The notes under the pieces: model-generated | What the model was told of the DNA's origin: nothing | What the model saw: only the letters and a program-made list of their open reading frames with translations | The model's database searches: none | Assembly: GCA_964059195.1 (NCBI GenBank) | Contig: CAXKWD010000003.1 | Location: 16,474,606-16,538,605 of the forward strand | Length of the DNA stretch: 64,000 bases | Source of the DNA: Ectobius pallidus | Taxonomy: Eukaryota > Arthropoda > Insecta > Blattodea > Ectobiidae | Reading direction: 5' to 3' | Position numbers and translations under genes: made by a program | In this document: piece by piece, positions 36,201-51,200 of the stretch | Layout of the letters: every line of letters starts with the position of its first letter | Numbering within the stretch: the stretch's first letter is position 1

Positions 36201-39200
36201 AATAATCCACCCACAGATAATCGGGAGTTTACTGTAATTCAATATATTTTTATCACAACAAATCATAAATACATTTTGATTTTGCATTTCTTAGACCAAA
36301 TGCAAAATTGGCAGCAAAAAGTTTACTGAATGATTTCTACAAAGGAATATCTGACCTAGGCAAGAATCAAACCTGAATTTTTAGCTCAGTATACAATATT
36401 CCAAAAATGTCTGTTAAAGCCTACACTTCATAAGAGCTGGGATTATAAGAATAAAAGATAATTGGTTCATTTAGAAAATGACAGCTCATATAACCATTAT
36501 TTTTTATCCAATTAACAGGATAAACTTTAACCAGATAAAGGGACAATGACATGACTTCGACCAGTTATCCAATTATTTAGTTAACTGTATTGTCTGATCA
36601 GCAGTAAATTCTTCTAAAGATCCTGATTTTGTTAAAATATCACGATTAGGCTTCCAACGTTTATAAAGGGATTGAAGAATCAAGTTTAATGTGACACATA
36701 CCCAGCATGACGTCACTGTGTATGGACAGTAGGTCCACAGCATAAGCAGTGCACATCTCGAGTGCATCTACTGCAGTCTACACCAGTGGTCTTCAACCTT
36801 TTATTAATTAAGGGCCAAATTATTGTCATGGAGGACTTGGAGGGCCGCATTGATTAAGCGTGTATATACATATACATATATACATATATATATGTATGTG
36901 TGTGAATTTTGTCTCAGGTTAAAATAATTTACATGAATTTGTTATAACATTTTATATTTGTTGATAACTGTATTAAACATCAATATTGAAAACAATATAG
37001 GTCTACTTGACATATATTTAAACATGTTATAAAACTCAAAATTAAACTGAAAACATCAAATTTGTGACTTTTGTAGTTTAGTGAGAAATTTGACATTGTT
37101 TATCTTTTACTAATCTGTCAACATTAGCTTTTATGTCAGATGTGGCAATTCGAAGAGAGTTCTCTAAATGAGTGTCAGAGATACGGTTTCTCAGTTTCGA
37201 TTTCACGTTCTTCATTCTTGAAAATAGCTACTCACAGATGTAAGTGCTGCCAAAAAGAGATGCTGTGGCCAGAGCATGAGATCTGATTGCTGGAAATCGA
37301 TCACCTTCAACATACAATGAGTAAAACTCCAGAAGTCCAAAGTTTTTAAATTTCTCCTGTAAATCGCTATTGCACTGAAAGTCAATAAGTTCCATTTGTA
37401 TATTTCCGGAATAGTCTTCCACATTAACACTGAAAGGAGCACAAAAAAGCTTCATCATAGTTTTATTTTGCTTGAAGTCTAAAAACCTGTTGCTAAAATC
37501 TTGCTGTAACATGGAGAGTGCTTCGCTGTACTTTTCTTTGTTTTGAACTTCACATTGTGACAGTGTTGGAAAATGTGTGAAGTCGCCTTGTTGTACTTGA
37601 TTCTTCCACAAACTAAGTTTCCTCTCAAACGCCTCAACTTGATCAAAGAGATTGTGTATCATAGCATTCTTCCCTTGTAGCCTAATATTCAAGTCATTGA
37701 GATGTATTGAAATATCAGTTAGGTACCCAAAATCAGCCATCCAACTGGGATCTTTGAAGTAGTGAACTGCCTTCCCTTTACTCTCCATGAACATGCAGAT
37801 TTCTTCTTTCAAATCAAAAACCCTTTTTAAAAACTTTCCTCGACTGAGCCAACGAATCTCTGTGTAATAAATTACATCACCATACTCTGCATTCATCTCA
37901 CTAAGGAAGGTTTGGAATTCCCTGTGGTTCAGTCCTTGTGATCTGATAAAATTCACGATTTTAGTCACATCTTTAATGACATCTTTGAAACAAACACTTT
38001 TTGCACACAAATTTTCTTGATGGATAATGAAATGATATTGTATGAACTTTTCATTTTCACTTGCATCTTTTCTAATCAGAGCTACAACACCTTCATTTTT
38101 TCCCGTCATTGCTGGGGCCCCATCAGTTACAACACCGCTCAAGTTATCCAGATTTAGGCCAAACCGGTTTAAAGTTGAAGTCAAAGCCTTGTAAATATCA
38201 GTGCCTTTAGTAGTGCCCTTCATTGGAAATAGTGCTGCCATTTCCTCGGTAATAGAGAAATTTTGATCGATTCCTCTAATAAAAATGGCTAACTGAGCTG
38301 TATCTGTAACATCAGTGCTTTCATCAAGTGCTACTGAATAAAAAACAAACTTTGAAGCACGGTCTTTAAGTGAGATTTCAATATCCTGAGATAGCTCCTC
38401 AATTCTTCTGGCAACTGTGACCCCAGATAAACTAACCTTTGAAAACAAATGTTTTTGTGTTGGGCATAGGATTTCAGCTGCCAATTCCATACACTGCTTT
38501 ACAAACTCACCATCTGTGAATGGCTTTGATTGCTTAGCAATTTGTTCAGAAATGATATAGCTAACTTTAACACTTGATTCACTTTCGGCGTTTTGCCGAG
38601 TAAACGTAAATTGTTGATTCTCAAGTTTTTTCCTTAAATCTCGCACCTTATCCAATCTAAACTGACCTTGTACTGCGTCCATCTTGGAAGCGTGCTTTGT
38701 GTCATAATGCCGCTTTAAATTGTACTCTTTCATTACGGAGACAGACTCATTACAAACCAAACAAACTGGTTTGTTTTTTATATTTACAAAAAAGTATAGA
38801 TCAATCCACTTTTCTTGAAACACTCGGCACTCATCGGTAATCTTCCGTTTCTTACTACACGAAGCCATTATTCACTAAACTTAAACTAACATTCACTTGC
38901 GGGCAGACAATAGAAATAGGTGAAACAGACTGAGACAATGACACTGGCGTGGGTTGCGATGCTACGAGTGACTTTGAGCATCAGGGTTGCCACTTAACGA
39001 ATTCCCTACTACGGCCGAAGCAATTGGCCAACTTCAGTGCTGCAATGTTTTCCTATTTGTTTGGAAACAAAATCATTCGGCGGGCCACAAAAATATACAC
39101 GGCGGGCCGCAAGCGGCCCGCGGGCCGCGGGTTGAATACCACTGGTCTACACGAAGGTGATAAAAGGACAATTTACTTACATTCATAAACATCACTGGTC

Positions 39201-42200
39201 ACCACTTATGTGTAGAAAATAAATCGGATAACATTTATTTGATCATGACTTCATTATAAAAGCAATATGGAACGTGTTCACTTTTTATCTTTACCTGATT
39301 AGACCTTCTTGTTGCCATCGTGTGATACACTCACCCACCTCTTCCTGCAGGACATACTTAGTGAACCTAACTGTTCTTTGTATGAACATTTGAAGCCTAA
39401 TCATGATTAAGTGGTATTTCATAGATTTTTTTTTATCAATTCTGCGGTAATTTAACATAAATTTCTTACTTTCATTAATGAATTTGCATTTTCCATGCTT
39501 AAATTAAGTTTTAACATATTTTGCATTTTACTGTTATCGCCAAAAAATCAGACCCCCTAGTAATATCATCTTAACTCACCAAATTTTACTAAAAGTGAAT
39601 TTTTATTACAGTAATTGGAAAGCCTAAGAAGATTTAAAACCTAAGGAATATAAAGATTCTTGCATTGAGGTGAAATAGTTAAAAGCCTAAAATGGTATGA
39701 GTTAGGCAATTTTCAATGCAATACAGGTTTGGTTCAAAAACAATCACCATTTAAGAGATTTTCTTTTCATCTCTTTTATTAATCGATTGCTCAAAATGTT
39801 AGTGGATAGATTCACAACAAAATTATGAGCCTAAAGTAAAATATGCAAAATTTAAGGCAGATGCAAAATGCAGGCCATGCTAAAATCATACACTGAAAGC
39901 AAAGCTGAAAATAAATTGTAATAATAAAAAAAAATGCAAAATAAATATGTTAACATCACTGGCAACATAAATAATACTACATTAATTGAAATGCACTTGT
40001 CAAAACAAATAAATTATTCTAGAAGGCTTTGAGGTTTCTTTTAAATGCTTTTCCTCTCTTAATTACATAATTAACAGTAAAATGTGTTCTCCTTAATCAT
40101 ATAAAACCTCAATTTCCTTCCTCGGGTCAATTTTTTTTTAATATATTTCTGACACATATGAATATGAATTAATTCTAAGTTACCTAACCATTTTTACACA
40201 TGAAATGGGTGAGCTCTCTGAGATCTTTATTTTTTTATCCCTGTTTTCTGTTTTGTTTACCTTGTTTTCCTTTCTTTTTTCACACATAAACACCCATGAC
40301 CGAGGTGGGACTCGAACCCACAGCCTCCTTCACCATGGCTCCAAAGAAACATGATTCAGGTAACGGGGCTAAGGAGAATGGCAGAAATGGATGACAGAGA
40401 CTATGGATTGATTGCTAAAGTATGGTTGTTTGATTTAAAACATCATGATTTTGAAACCACTTCATTTTTTATGGCTATAGTAGGTTTAACACTTTAGCTG
40501 TAAATGTTCTATGATAAATGAACCGACTATCTCAGAGCATTCATTATTTTATTAATATGAGTTGATTAACACACTTGAACTTCACTTACCAATCATTTGG
40601 TAGGACGCGTTTCACAGGCCATTCGTCTGTATCTTCAACTACATGTCAACTGCGGGATCTTCTGTGAAACGCATCCTACCAAATGATTGGTAAGTGAAGT
40701 TCAAGTGTGTTAATAAACTCATATTAATAAAATATTGATTCACTTCACTGTGTTAAGTTCCAAACTCTTTATAATATTTATAATATCTCTCAGAGCAGTT
40801 AATCTGCCTGTTAGAACACTGAGGGACAGAAGTAACCCACTGGAAGAATACTGTATAATGACAACCAGTTCCTAAAAAGTTTTCACATTTCAAAGAACTG
40901 ATGCAAGAGTTACCGAAATTATAACTTATAATGCGATGCTAGATGCAGGCATTATAGTTTTATTGTTGCAATGAGATATGTCAAGCATTATATTTCACAA
41001 GAACCACAAAATTAATTTAATAAATATGCTTTACTTTAATATATCGAAGTTCTAAATAATTCAGATTTTTGTAGTATTTGTTTCTGCAGAAATATAATGA
41101 CGTAACATTAAGAAATATTATTTTCAAAGTTGCCAGTTCTAAAGCAAAGGGCCTTGGACTTCGCTGTAGAAATCACAAAGAGATTCAGATTTCGGCCAAA
41201 TCTCTCCTTCGAAACTCAATGAAGACACCATTTTAGCAATCAATCCTATGAGTCACGCCAAGTTCTAACCTGGGAAATGTACTTAATTTTATGTATATTA
41301 ATTAATCGCCAAGGTACGTCCCTGCAGAGGAACTTGAGGCCAGTGTATCTTTGAAGCATGGAAACATATCCTTCAACTTTGCTTCTCTTTTATCCTTACA
41401 ACTGACATACACCCCATTATTTATGCTTTTAATCAATTCTGATGTGGTGACAGGTGTATTTTTACACAGAGCCCATTAATACGAGGGTGGATCAAAAAGT
41501 AATGCACAATAATTTTTTTGCAAAAAGTTTAATAGGTACAAGTACAAACGAAAGCACACATGAAGGGATATCTTTTGTCTATTTTTTTATTTAGTCGCCA
41601 AGTTTTTCATCACATTACTCCCATCGTGATACCAGTTTCAAATTATCCTGATCATAGAAGTCCGTTCAGTTGGAGTATAGCCATCTGCGGACTGCTGTTT
41701 CCACTTCTGCATCTGATGCAAAGTATTTACCAGCCAGGAATTTCTCCAAGGGACCAAACAAATAAAAGTGTAACACGACAGGTGATCCAAGCTTGTCATC
41801 GTGGTCGTCTGTCAGGTTCTTAGGCCACCCAGCGAGCACTAACTTTATGAAACTTCAATGTGTCATGCACAATATCGTACACCGCACAGTATGAAATGTT
41901 GAATTGCTGAGATAAGGTTCATCAGATGCAGAAGTGAAAACAACAGTCCGCAGATGGCTATACTCTAACTGAATTGACTTCTATAAACAGGGTATTTTGA
42001 AACTGGTATAATGATGGGAGAAATGTGTTGAGGAACTTGGTGACTATATAGAAAAATAGACAAAACATGTCCCTTCAGGTGTGCATTTGTTTGTAATTGT
42101 ACCTATTAAACTTTTTGTAAAAAAAATTATTGTGCATTACTTTTCGATCCACCCTCATACCTATTTTCGTTTCTATAAACTTAGCTTACAATATAATTTA

Positions 42201-45200
42201 TATTGTACATATACACTGTTATTTAAATTACTTTGGTATTCTGACAGTTGTTTGAGGGGTAGTTGAAAGGGCAAAGCTTTAGAGCTTGTAACACATGGTA
42301 AGCATGTGTTTGTCACCATAACTTTCAAAATCTCCCCATCTGTACTTATACAACCACATGTTCAAGACTGACAGCCAAAAAACAGCGATACCAAGAGCAG
42401 AACAAATTCTTGGATGAGGAGGCAAGTGTATGACACATGATTTGCCGCTAACAAGGTGAAGAACGTTGTCATTACCTTTCCTTCCCCTCAAACTCCCTAC
42501 ATCCACACATCAGAAAACCAAAGTTAAATTAAAGACAGTATCCTGCAAAATAAATATACAAAAGTACAAAGTCTTCAATAAGTAACTGACCACTTAAAAA
42601 CTTTCAGGACTGTTATGATTCTTGGATCTGTTATTTATCCAGGGAAACAAAAAAACAATTTTGGTGCTGTACATTTGATCTAGTCATCACCAGAACAACT
42701 TGTTTTCCATGCCTATTTGAATTGGTATTACAAATGAGCAGCGTAGATATATTATTGGCATGGAATGAACATAATTTGCAAGATACCACAAAAGTGTTTC
42801 TCTCTCCTTCAACAAAGATCAATTTCACACAACCAATTTCCTGGCCACCACAATCTCCTGACTTCACTCCCCTGAATTTCTTTTTATAAGGATTTATTAA
42901 GGATCTAGTGTTTGCCTCGCAACATCCCAGAAACAGATGGAAAGGACTGTGCACACGATAATGGATGGTTACTTCTGAAATGCGACAGTTTCATTCATCT
43001 CTACATAAGGAAGTGGAGATTTCTGGTCGCAAATGTGTAACCAAATCCAGTGTATGTACCAGCAGGGAATTATAACTAGCGCTACGAAGTTGAGGAAAAA
43101 TCTTTTTCTTTTCGAGTGTGTGAAGAAGAGGCCCAACATCATAATGTTCATTTGGATCACTGCAGGCCAGAAAATGGTGGTCTTTAGTTGTCCTTTTTTC
43201 CTTACTGGTCCTTTCTACCTTCTTTAAGTCTTAACGGCCATTTTTATCAGTTTTACCTTCGTTTGACTATGTTTTTACTACTCTTTCTTAATTTGAACCA
43301 ACAACAATGATTCGGTGCTGCTTCACGTAATGAATTTGAGCAGACAATGGAGACTGGGAATTTATGAGATCACTTCATTTTTGCAACAGCTGTGTTTGAA
43401 TTTGGGGCAAAGTGTTTTCCACTACTGCTAGTAGTATACTTTTCTGCAAATACTGCTAGATGAAATGTAATGCAAAAAAGAGGCTCCATGTTCATCAGCA
43501 TGTTGGGCATGAAAAACACGTGAGAGAAGCTTCTTGGGTTGGGGAGGAAAGGAAATTGCAGTTTCTCTTGGGGTAAAAAAACAGTAGTGGTAGTGAATAT
43601 TCTAAGTTGTCTCTCTTTAAAATAAATTATTAAAAATACTGATTTATTTGCATCACATTTTTACCTTCTTTTTTACAGTTATTAGGTCCTTTTTAGGATA
43701 ATGTTAGGTTTTTATAAGTATGTTTTAAGCGATTTAAAGTTTTCAACTTCCTAGCCCTAATTTCCAAAAATCATAAAAGTCAGTTAATTTTTTGAGTGAT
43801 CAGTTATTTATGAAAGACCTGCATTATAACAAAAGATTATTTATGGCACATGTAAAATAATTTCTATCAATTGAATGAGCCAAAAAGTTTTCACTCACCT
43901 GGTTCCTCACAACTGTTCCTTCAAAATACAGAATTTTTAAAGTGACCTTCCACATTAATATTTTTAAAAAATTATTCTCTTCAAGCATCTGAATATAAAT
44001 AATTTTAGCAATATTCTAATACGTGTGGATCTTGTAGTTGGATTTATTTTAGAATTGTATAATATAATTAAATTTAAAAATAAAAATTGGCACTTACAAC
44101 TAACATGGATTTGGGTTCGGGCAGTTCATCCCCCTTGTAAATTTCGAGGTATGATTTGAAATACTGGAGCAATTCCTTCGCCTTCACTTTTTGACCACCA
44201 ATTTCTTTAACAACTAAGTTCTCGGGGGCCAGCACCATGGGGACCAATATTTGGAGCTGTTTCTTGAAGTCTGATTCAATGTCTGAAACAACAGGGGACA
44301 ACTTAGGAAATATACCTTCCCCTAATACTCAGAAACCATTCCCAAACCATTCATTTAGGGGGGACATACAGCTTTGGGTGAAATTCATAGGTGAAAAATA
44401 GGCGAACTTCATTATTTTTATCTCAGCAATGAATAGTTCTGTAACATTGTAATCTAACAAGTTCTTTATTGACTACTTCTACAATTACAAACTATTTTCA
44501 TAATTAATTAAACTGTTAAAGTTATGGGTAATTAGCATTACAAAATGGCAGCCATGTTTCGTGCACTAAAGTGCCATTTCTGTGATACTTTCCACAAATA
44601 GCAATATTTTTTAGTGATTATTTATTCTGTCTATTTGCAAACATCATGTGAACAACACCATATACAATCTTTGGAATATCTACAGTATACAGGTAAGTAT
44701 TTTGAAAAATCAATTTTTTTTTAGATTTTCTTTTTCATTAAAATTTATTTTATTTTATTTTTAAATGAAGTATTAATGTTAAATGAATGATTGTATATAT
44801 AGTGTTGTTCATATGATATTACAAATACACAGAAAAATAATCACTCAGAAATATTGATATTTGTGGAAGTTATCAAGGAAACGGCATTTCAGTGGCTGTC
44901 ATTTTGAAACGATAATTACCCGTGACTGTAACAGTTTGATTAATTTTGAAAATAGTATGCAATTGTAGAAGTAGTTAATAAAGAGTATGCCAGATTGCAA
45001 GATTGTAGAGCAATTCCTTGTTGAGGAAAAAAATAATGAAATTCACCTATGTCTCACCTATGAATTTCACTCAAAGCTGTTGTGTCCCCCCTTAAGATTA
45101 TGCAGTCTGAATTGTTCTTTTGAAGGCTTCAAGATGTTTCGCTAACAATATTAATCGATAGTTTGTGTAACAACAACAGTACTTTAATGAAAGGCTGCAC

Positions 45201-48200
45201 CTTAATGCTGTCATTAAGATACTGTTATGTCACACATGTAATAATCGTATTACAGTATGGTTGATCAAAAAGAAATTAATCTGCACAGAGTATAATTCTA
45301 TTACTGCTGTTTAAAAGCTGTACATTAATAAACTTAAGCAATACTGTACAAATGATATTACAACTGTGTATTAGCACATTGACGATGGGATACGTTCAAT
45401 ACATGTAAGTATTATCAACAAAGCGTACCTTTTACAACAGAACTATATTATTTAAGAAATTAGATTTGTGATTCAACAACTTGTTACATGCTAATATAAA
45501 AATTTTCCACTGACTTACACATTTGTGTGTATTATGTTTTCATAATACATAATCAAATATTCCTATAAAGAAATCTGTGTTTTCTCTTTTGTGATTATTT
45601 TTAACCATTATTCATAACACACAATAAAGTATCCACATTTTAAAGAAATCCAAGTTTTCCTTCATCTCTGTACAGGGTGTCCACGCTAGAGGGATCGAGA
45701 GTAGTAAAGAACCTGTTTCTCGGAGTGTTCTGTCCCATTGGAGAATCGCTTTATGACCAGGTGGATCCACATTCCACGTGCGGCGAACACGGCGTTGCAT
45801 CCGAGTAATAGATTTCTCTTCTGCTAGCCATAACACGCACTGAACTTTCTGTTGCGGTGTCCACATTTCGAGACAAAAGATCTTGACACGCATGCGCATG
45901 CGCGTGGAGCTGTCTGAAAACAGTGTTGCACAATCTCGGAGAGTTTCCCTTTCCTGTCATATGCAGAATGCAGCAATATCCTTATCTCGTTTTAATTGGC
46001 GAGCATTTATTTCTCGATCCCTCTAGCGTGGACACACTGTATTTACTTATTGCTATTTTGGGGGAATAAGCCATAAGGGCAATATGCAAATTAATGGCAT
46101 GAGTCCAACTAGTATATATGAATAAATCTGAATATACAGCTATCCAAAATAGTTCCCAGTACATAATAATGAAACTTCGATAGTCTCCGATAAAGAATAT
46201 GGAATCTCCCTATGACGACATTTAGGAGGACAGTCTGAAACACGGTTGCCAGGTGTTAAAGGTGAAAATAAGGGGCATAATCACAGTAACCCAGGAATTG
46301 CAATCACAAACATGAAAAAAAGAGTATAATTATATCACAATAGTGTTTGAGCTTTGAGATTATGTTGAAAAAAATAATTAAATTTAAATCCAAGTTAAGA
46401 AGTTACATAAACTTATAACTGCTAAATTTTAAAATTGGTGAAAAAAGATTTAGAAGTTATTTTACTGTAGGCTTTATGATCCAGTCCTTGAGCATGCTGC
46501 AATATGTCGCTGTGACCGCAATGTGCTACCAACAACTCTTTGTTTCATAAAGAATTTAAATTCACCTGTAAAGTTCTGAAGCCACAGATGAAAATCTTCT
46601 TCCTGCAACTATTCTTCACAAAATATACATGATCTTGTAGAATTATTTCTATCAAAAGCTGTTGGTTTACACTTTTTAGCCTTATCAGCACTCTCTTCAA
46701 TAAAACACCACTTTCAAACACAAAAATCACTGACAGAAAACGGGAAGAATATAATTTGAGTGAAGCAAAGCAATAAAAATGTGAGGAACTGGAAGCACTA
46801 CACAAATTTCTCTGTTTTTGCAGTTATGTTGAAACATGGATAAGTCGGAAGTAAAATACAGTTGTGAAATACAGGAAATTGATGTCACACAGAAGAATGT
46901 TAAGGGAAGGGATATATTACTCCAAATATCCAATCCAGGACACCTGGTGTGGAACAAACTAATGGCTATCCCCATTTATAATGTAAACTAATTTTATGGT
47001 TTTATTGGTTTTTCACTTTGATACTTATTGACAATGCCATAAATGTCTATGGCCGAACAAATCTATACTTTTAGAAAAGTAGATTGTAAAGGACAGAAAT
47101 CATAGAAGATAAATCCAGAGTTACAGAAGCTCTACTGTTCTTATTGCAGGACAATGCTGACAACCTTACAAAGCTTTTACAGAGTGCGTAATAAAAAGCA
47201 CATTACATTAATTAATACAATTTTCATAATCGCATGCAATTTGACTTGCTTTCTACATGGGCTATACAATCTGCAGTGTAACTTTTCTTATGAGCAGTCT
47301 CATAGAAGAATTTTTAACAGCTACGCATTTCTTAAAAGTTAACATGGCATATTATTTTAGTGAATTTTAAAAGCTATCAAAATTACAAAAGACATTTTGA
47401 TTAAGTAAGCAACTTATCTAGTTGTGACAAAATAAAAGAATTGCATAATGTGCAAAATATGCCATGCATAAGCATCAGTTACAATTATTCTGGATCAAAG
47501 ATACGTTTTTAAACTTACTTACCAGACAACTTTCCATCAAATTCTGGATTTGTCGCTACTTTAAGACCTGGATGAGGCATGAGGAAACATGAGATATCTG
47601 TGAAACATGACCTGATGTGTTTTCGTAATGACTGTAATTCAGCATGCTGTTTACTGGAGATCTGAAACACACATACAACACAATACAGAAATCCACAATA
47701 AAACGTTGTAGAATTTGATTACTTTTTCCTATACTATAGACATACAGTACAGTCGGTCAAATAAAAAACGTTGGGCAGTATTTGATTAAGTCACGAACGA
47801 GCATATGCGCATGTACAGGAAGACTTAAGGTTAGGTTCACACACGCCTTTTGTCTATCCATGTATTTTCTTGATTATTTAGTCAGTTTTGTTCCAAAACA
47901 AACATGTATAGAAGGCTGTGGCTATATGCCTCACGTCCGCCATATTCTTGCATGGAAGTTCTTATAATTTTATTATAATGAATAAATTCGCAAGGAATAT
48001 GTTTATTCAAGGAGCATTTTTTAAAGATTTTATTTTATAATAGCGGTACTTGTAGTGCAAAATCAATAACTTACGTTCAACTTCTGCAAGCAATCTAGCA
48101 TCGAAATACGCGGCCGGCCAGTCCTATGAAAACTTCCGGTCAGCTGCTCTTTAAGAAATATGGAACCTTCTCGCTGCTTCAGAGGCCGAAAAATGCAGGT

Positions 48201-51200
48201 CAATTACAATATGATTGTAAAACTACCACCAGACTACGGCCTAACTGTAGTAAAAAAAACATTCATACATTACAGCCCTAACTACACTTTCTCTGAAGCT
48301 AGCATTTGGATGTGACGCGATGACACAAAGCAAAATGAATTATGACAATACATTAAGTTGAATATCGTGTGTTGCGCTTTTCTCGTAGTTCATTTTTTTC
48401 CCTCCTGTCGCATGGCCTCATATGTTCCGAGAATGACCTGTATTTTATGTTTTTTATAGGAAACTGAACTAATGTGCTAAAACTTTAATTTTAACTGCAT
48501 ACGAGTCCCGACGTTTTTTATTTGACCGACTGTACATCTAAATGTCTCCACATAATTCAGCAAACTGGCAAATAATATCAGATACGGTAGAAAATATTCT
48601 AATTAATGCAAGTTGAATGTGTGCCATTGGCACCGGGTGATCCGTTTGGGTATGGATAAAATTAAATGTTATTATAAAAGCCAATAAGATTGTAGGACAA
48701 ATTTCTTGCTGTTATATTATAGTTAAAAGATGGGAGATTCCATATATGACAATCAACAATGCATAACCTGAAAGGACAAATGAAAATCATAGATGATTAA
48801 AATGGATAATACAAATCATCAGCGGGCCCAATGTGTTCTTTAGGCTAAATATGAGGATGTGAAAAAAAGTTCAAAGGGAATTTTGACGTGAGTATGGTGT
48901 GCATATTCCAGCAAGATGGTGCACCCCTCTCACTGGGCATGGGAGGTTCTTAATTTTCTAAATGCCACTTTCTATGGTATGTGATGTGGTCGTGGTGGAC
49001 CCAATGCTTGGCCCCTAACTTCTCAGATCTAACCCCTCCTGACTTTTTGTGCGAGGTTTTGTTAAAGACACTGTCTAAGCACAAAAACCCAGGAACATTG
49101 ATGATCTGAGAGTAAAAATTATTGAAGCTTTTCAATAAATTACCCCTCTTATGTTACAATGAACATGGGCTGAACTGCTTCACCATTATGAGTTATACAG
49201 AGTGCGATATGGGGATCAAGTTGAACACTGAGGAATTCCCATCTTTCAGTGTTGTATACACAAAATTTCAACAAATAAAGTTCAATAGTAAATGTTTTAC
49301 AATATTTTTATTTTATCCATACCCAAATGGAACACACTGTAAATTTCTAGTTACTGGTACCTGAATGTTTATATAGTAAAGTAAAGTATGCTGAATTTTC
49401 CTAACATCTGAAAAGGTATCAGTACACATGCACCATTGGAAGTACCAAAGCATAAATAAGTCCAGATCTATCTGAATAAATGCATGTTGCACTACGGCAG
49501 TACTTCATTCAGTGTGAGTCGTATGCAGCATGCTGTACATATTATGCTACTTCCATCTAAGATCTCCCAAACTGAAAATTTATTGCTATAATGTTATAAG
49601 TAGGGCCCGGATTTGTATGTAAAAAAAATGTTTTTTATCCTGATGCGTACATTCCTAAAACAAAGTTTAGTATCCAAATCGAGGTCCGACAAATGCAAAT
49701 TCCAAATTTTATTTCACATAAAAACACATATTTTACAAAAAAGGTTATGTGAATAAATATTTTCGATATTTCCCCCATAAATACATATTTCAGTACTTTT
49801 CCGGATTTTTTATGTAATTTTTTTCCTGATGCTCATATCAAGGTCCGACAACCGCAAATTCCAAATTTTATTTTACATAAAAACATATTTTTTACAAAAA
49901 AGTTATGTGAATAAATATTTTCGATATATTCTCCATAAATAAATATTTTAGTACTTTTCCTCATTCTCTCTTAAGATTTTACAACAAAAATTTGTATCTC
50001 GAAAGAATTCAATACAAATGCTGCACTCGCAATGAGATGAGAGTGATTCACTTGCACTTGCTTATCGGGGAAGAACAGAACCAAATCTCAAGTGCCGTGT
50101 TGTATTATGCAGATCACTTTGAAGCATTTGCATCTGTAGTAAGTGAACTGGACAAAGACGATGCCTCTGCAATTGAGATTATTCAGAATTTAATATGTGA
50201 TACTACTTTAAAATGTGACTTGGCTTTCATATCGGCTAATTTTGATTCACTCAATAAAGAAACTAGAAACTTCTGTAGATTTATTGAGTAATTCAGTTAA
50301 AGAAATACAATATGTTGAAAGGCAACTTAACACTATCTCAGGTTCGAAAATAGAAGTTCTAAGAACATAATTTAAAGGTATGTTTGAGAAAAATGGTAAC
50401 TACCAAACCCTCTGCAAATTCGCTCAAGTTTGGGAAGGCTAAAACATAAGTGAACTTGTGTTAGTGATATATCCCACAACAAATATGCAAGGTTAACATC
50501 GTGTGAAGTAGAATGTTCTTTTTCTCAATATAAGGCATTATTCTCGGATAATAGACAAGGATTTGTGATCCATAATCTGGAGATGACATTTGTTGTGCAC
50601 TGCAATTCCAGTCAACATTTTACATCTGATGTTGGCGATTTTCAATATAATTTGTTCTAGTAAGTTACGAACATTCTGGTGTTTTCTTTTTTTCAGTTTT
50701 TTTTTTTTTTTAAGCACATATTTTTTAAATTTTATCACATATTTTTAACATTTTTAGCACATAAAAAATTAATCTTTTTAAGTTTTTTAGCACATAAAAA
50801 TCCGGGGCCCTAGTTATAAGTTATTTGATGTTTATTTCACTAAAATTACCTGCAACCTTCTGTTGAGAATAGTTTCTCCACCTCTAGCTCCATAGTCTGC
50901 TTCGTATGGGAAACTCCAGTCTCGTACAAGGAACTGTAGTCTCTGGAACGGTGTGTGTCCAGCATCTTCCAACGCTAACCTACCATATTCTGTAAAAAGC
51001 TAAGCAAACACAAAGATCTGTTATCAAAATAATAATACAACGCAGTCAACTCCCAATTAGCTACCTTGCAGATTATCCACATCTTCCTTCCCTTTTCTTC
51101 TCCTTTTTTAGGTATGGTTTTGTATGAGAAATAAAAGACAAGTGTTTTAATACAATAAAACAAAAACAGCTGACCTTTTTTTGTGAAAGGAAAACTAATA

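Noticed and set aside
40285..40345. tRNA gene on the minus strand
   Set aside because: Only the T-arm/B-box region is tRNA-like; there is no acceptor stem, anticodon arm or A box.
45751..45960. Second minus-strand ORF overlapping the transposase frame
   Set aside because: Shadow frame of the mariner-like N-terminus at 45673-46039.
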